Shown here piece by piece: positions 57,043 through 57,770 of a stretch of 57,770 nucleotides of DNA (position 1 is the first letter of the stretch; each line of letters opens with the position of its first letter). The stretch spans positions 1 to 57,770 of the forward strand of contig NZ_VCNJ01000036.1 of NCBI RefSeq assembly GCF_005938625.1, in the 5' to 3' direction. Source of the stretch: Pseudomonas fluorescens (GTDB lineage: Bacteria; Pseudomonadota; Gammaproteobacteria; Pseudomonadales; Pseudomonadaceae). The translations under genes and the position numbers were made by a program. The notes under the pieces are model-generated. The model saw nothing but the letters and a program-made list of their open reading frames with translations. It did not search any database and was not told the origin of the DNA.

Positions 57043-57558
57043 TTAAACGACTGGAGCACGCCAGTCATCGGAACCCGAAGTACCGGATACTTCGTGGGTC
57101 CAGGTGATTTTGCGGTAGGTGAACTGCACTTCTTCCAGGTGGGTGAAGTGAGCGTTGCCTGGATCCTGGCAGTTGTGCATTTTGTTGTTGATGGCGACGA
57201 TGATCGCGTCTTCCAGTTTGGTGGTGTAGTAGTGCTCTTGAGTACCTTGAGCCGAAGTACGGTACCACTGGATAACGATTTCGCTCATGCGCTCGCCGGA
57301 GGTCAGAGCTGCTTGCAGCAGAGGCGAAGCTTTGTCGTAGACCTTGGTGATCACAACTGGCTTGTGAACGCGTTGGCCGGTTGGCTGACCGGATTGCGGG
57401 TCACGCGGGATGATCACGTCGTGGGTGAAAGCCTGAACCATAACCTGGTCTTCGTGGCCTTCCTGGTAGGTGTTGCCTACGGAGTCAGCGGTGAAAGCGC
57501 CTGCAGTGATCAGGCCTTGTTTTTCGCCGGTAACCGACATGTACGCTGGTGTTGCCAT
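57043..57558 (-). CDS. hcp: Hcp, type VI secretion tube protein
   Basis: This 171-aa protein of the Hcp family begins MATPAYMSVTGEKQGLITAGA and has VQAFTHDVIIPRDPQSGQPTG, HKPVVITKVYDKASPLL, YTTKLEDAIIVAINNKM and FTYRKITWTHEVSGTSGSDDW. Hcp hexamers stack to form the inner tube of the T6SS, and it also serves as an effector chaperone. AAGGAG upstream supports the ATG. It is first in the minus-strand island hcp-vgrG-DUF4123-effector-immunity; no T6SS structural genes are in the window, so it relies on a system elsewhere. Confidence 0.92.
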   Translation of the reverse strand: MATPAYMSVTGEKQGLITAGAFTADSVGNTYQEGHEDQVMVQAFTHDVIIPRDPQSGQPTGQRVHKPVVITKVYDKASPLLQAALTSGERMSEIVIQWYRTSAQGTQEHYYTTKLEDAIIVAINNKMHNCQDPGNAHFTHLEEVQFTYRKITWTHEVSGTSGSDDWRAPVV

Positions 57559-57628
57559 GGGGTGCTCTCCTTGCGGAATAATTTAAGGTGCCCGGGAGGC
57601 GAAATCGCCCGGTGGGTGCCTGACTGTT

Positions 57629-57645
57629 ATCAAGGAGCGTGCCAA
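57629..57645 (-). promoter_or_regulatory. Sigma-54-like promoter of hcp
   Basis: On the minus strand TTGGCAC-N5-TTGAT matches the -24 element exactly and the -12 element partly (TTGA for TTGC). It lies about 70 bp before the hcp start and about 85 bp downstream of the palindrome at 57729. The imperfect -12 lowers confidence. Confidence 0.45.
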
Positions 57646-57728
57646 CAATTGTGCGGGCCATGCGGGCCGGGGTGTTTGTCTGATTTTTCAGGCGCTTGTG
57701 CGAAATAAAGCGCTCGTCGAATGCAAAA

Positions 57729-57770
57729 GTGCGCAAGAAGTTGCGCAGTACTGCGCAACTTCTTGCGCAC
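57729..57770. repeat. Perfect 42-bp palindrome upstream of hcp
   Basis: GTGCGCAAGAAGTTGCGCAG followed by its full complement around a central GTAC forms a perfect palindrome that reaches the window edge. It contains two overlapping TGCGCAA-like half-sites on each side. It lies about 170 bp upstream of hcp. As DNA it could be a regulator-binding site or cruciform; as RNA a strong hairpin ending a transcript from outside the window. Confidence 0.7.

Overview
The window is a gene-dense, high-GC Pseudomonas chromosome segment, probably of the P. fluorescens/koreensis type. This rests on the manganese-oxidase regulator and oxidase set, the DUF6124-type small genes, the intergenic hairpin repeats beginning tgtaggagctgccgaaggc, tgtaggagtgagcctgctcgc or gtgggagctggcttgccagc, and the hcp/vgrG island. 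No rRNA, tRNA, CRISPR array or transposase gene is visible.

Layout. 1-2515: a tandem duplication of about 1.15 kb. Each copy carries intergenic repeats, a potentially structured leader and a near-identical 123-aa DUF6124-type gene. 2537-3017: a RelE/ParE-type toxin with a RelB-type antitoxin (minus). 3275-8961 (minus): two curlin genes (csgB- and csgA-like) behind two paralogous secreted proteins, one carrying Ig/cadherin-like modules; the csgE/F/G secretion genes are not in the window. 9385-18104 (plus): a manganese-oxidation locus with two related sensor kinases (mnxS1-like, mnxS2-like), a MofA/McoA-type multicopper oxidase behind a good sigma-54 promoter, a SCO-cytochrome c fusion, and an NtrC-type regulator (mnxR-like). 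A short inverted repeat is shared by the mnxS1 and oxidase upstream regions.

18250-19653: a small secreted protein and a methyltransferase. 19868-38630 (minus): a 17-gene exopolysaccharide cluster, tightly packed with many 4-nt overlaps. It runs from ugd and a nucleotide-sugar epimerase, through a sugar-phosphate transferase, a degenerate BY-kinase-like ATPase, Wza, a Wzz-like protein, glycosyltransferases, polymerase, deacetylase and flippase, to a secreted hydrolase-like protein, acyltransferases and a YdjC-type deacetylase. 39023-40720: a membrane sulfatase/phosphoethanolamine-transferase-like protein. 40918-45096: an AttEFGH-like ABC exporter with its lipocalin-like lipoprotein. 45263-46383: two small hydrophilic proteins and a periplasmic protein. 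46572-46706: a candidate small RNA with its own promoter-like sequence and a strong terminator. 46733-48581: a glycosyltransferase and a VanW-family protein, followed by a decayed VanW fragment.

48849-57770 (minus): an orphan type VI secretion island. Reading from the promoter: a perfect 42-bp palindrome, a sigma-54-like promoter, hcp, vgrG, a DUF4123 adaptor, a 1002-aa effector of unknown activity, and two paralogous Sel1-repeat proteins with signal peptides, which are likely periplasmic immunity proteins. The effector and immunity genes are more AT-rich than their neighbours. The less-described candidates are the DUF6124 leader element, the curlin-plus-secreted-paralog locus, the T6SS effector/double-immunity module with its palindrome, and the small RNA.
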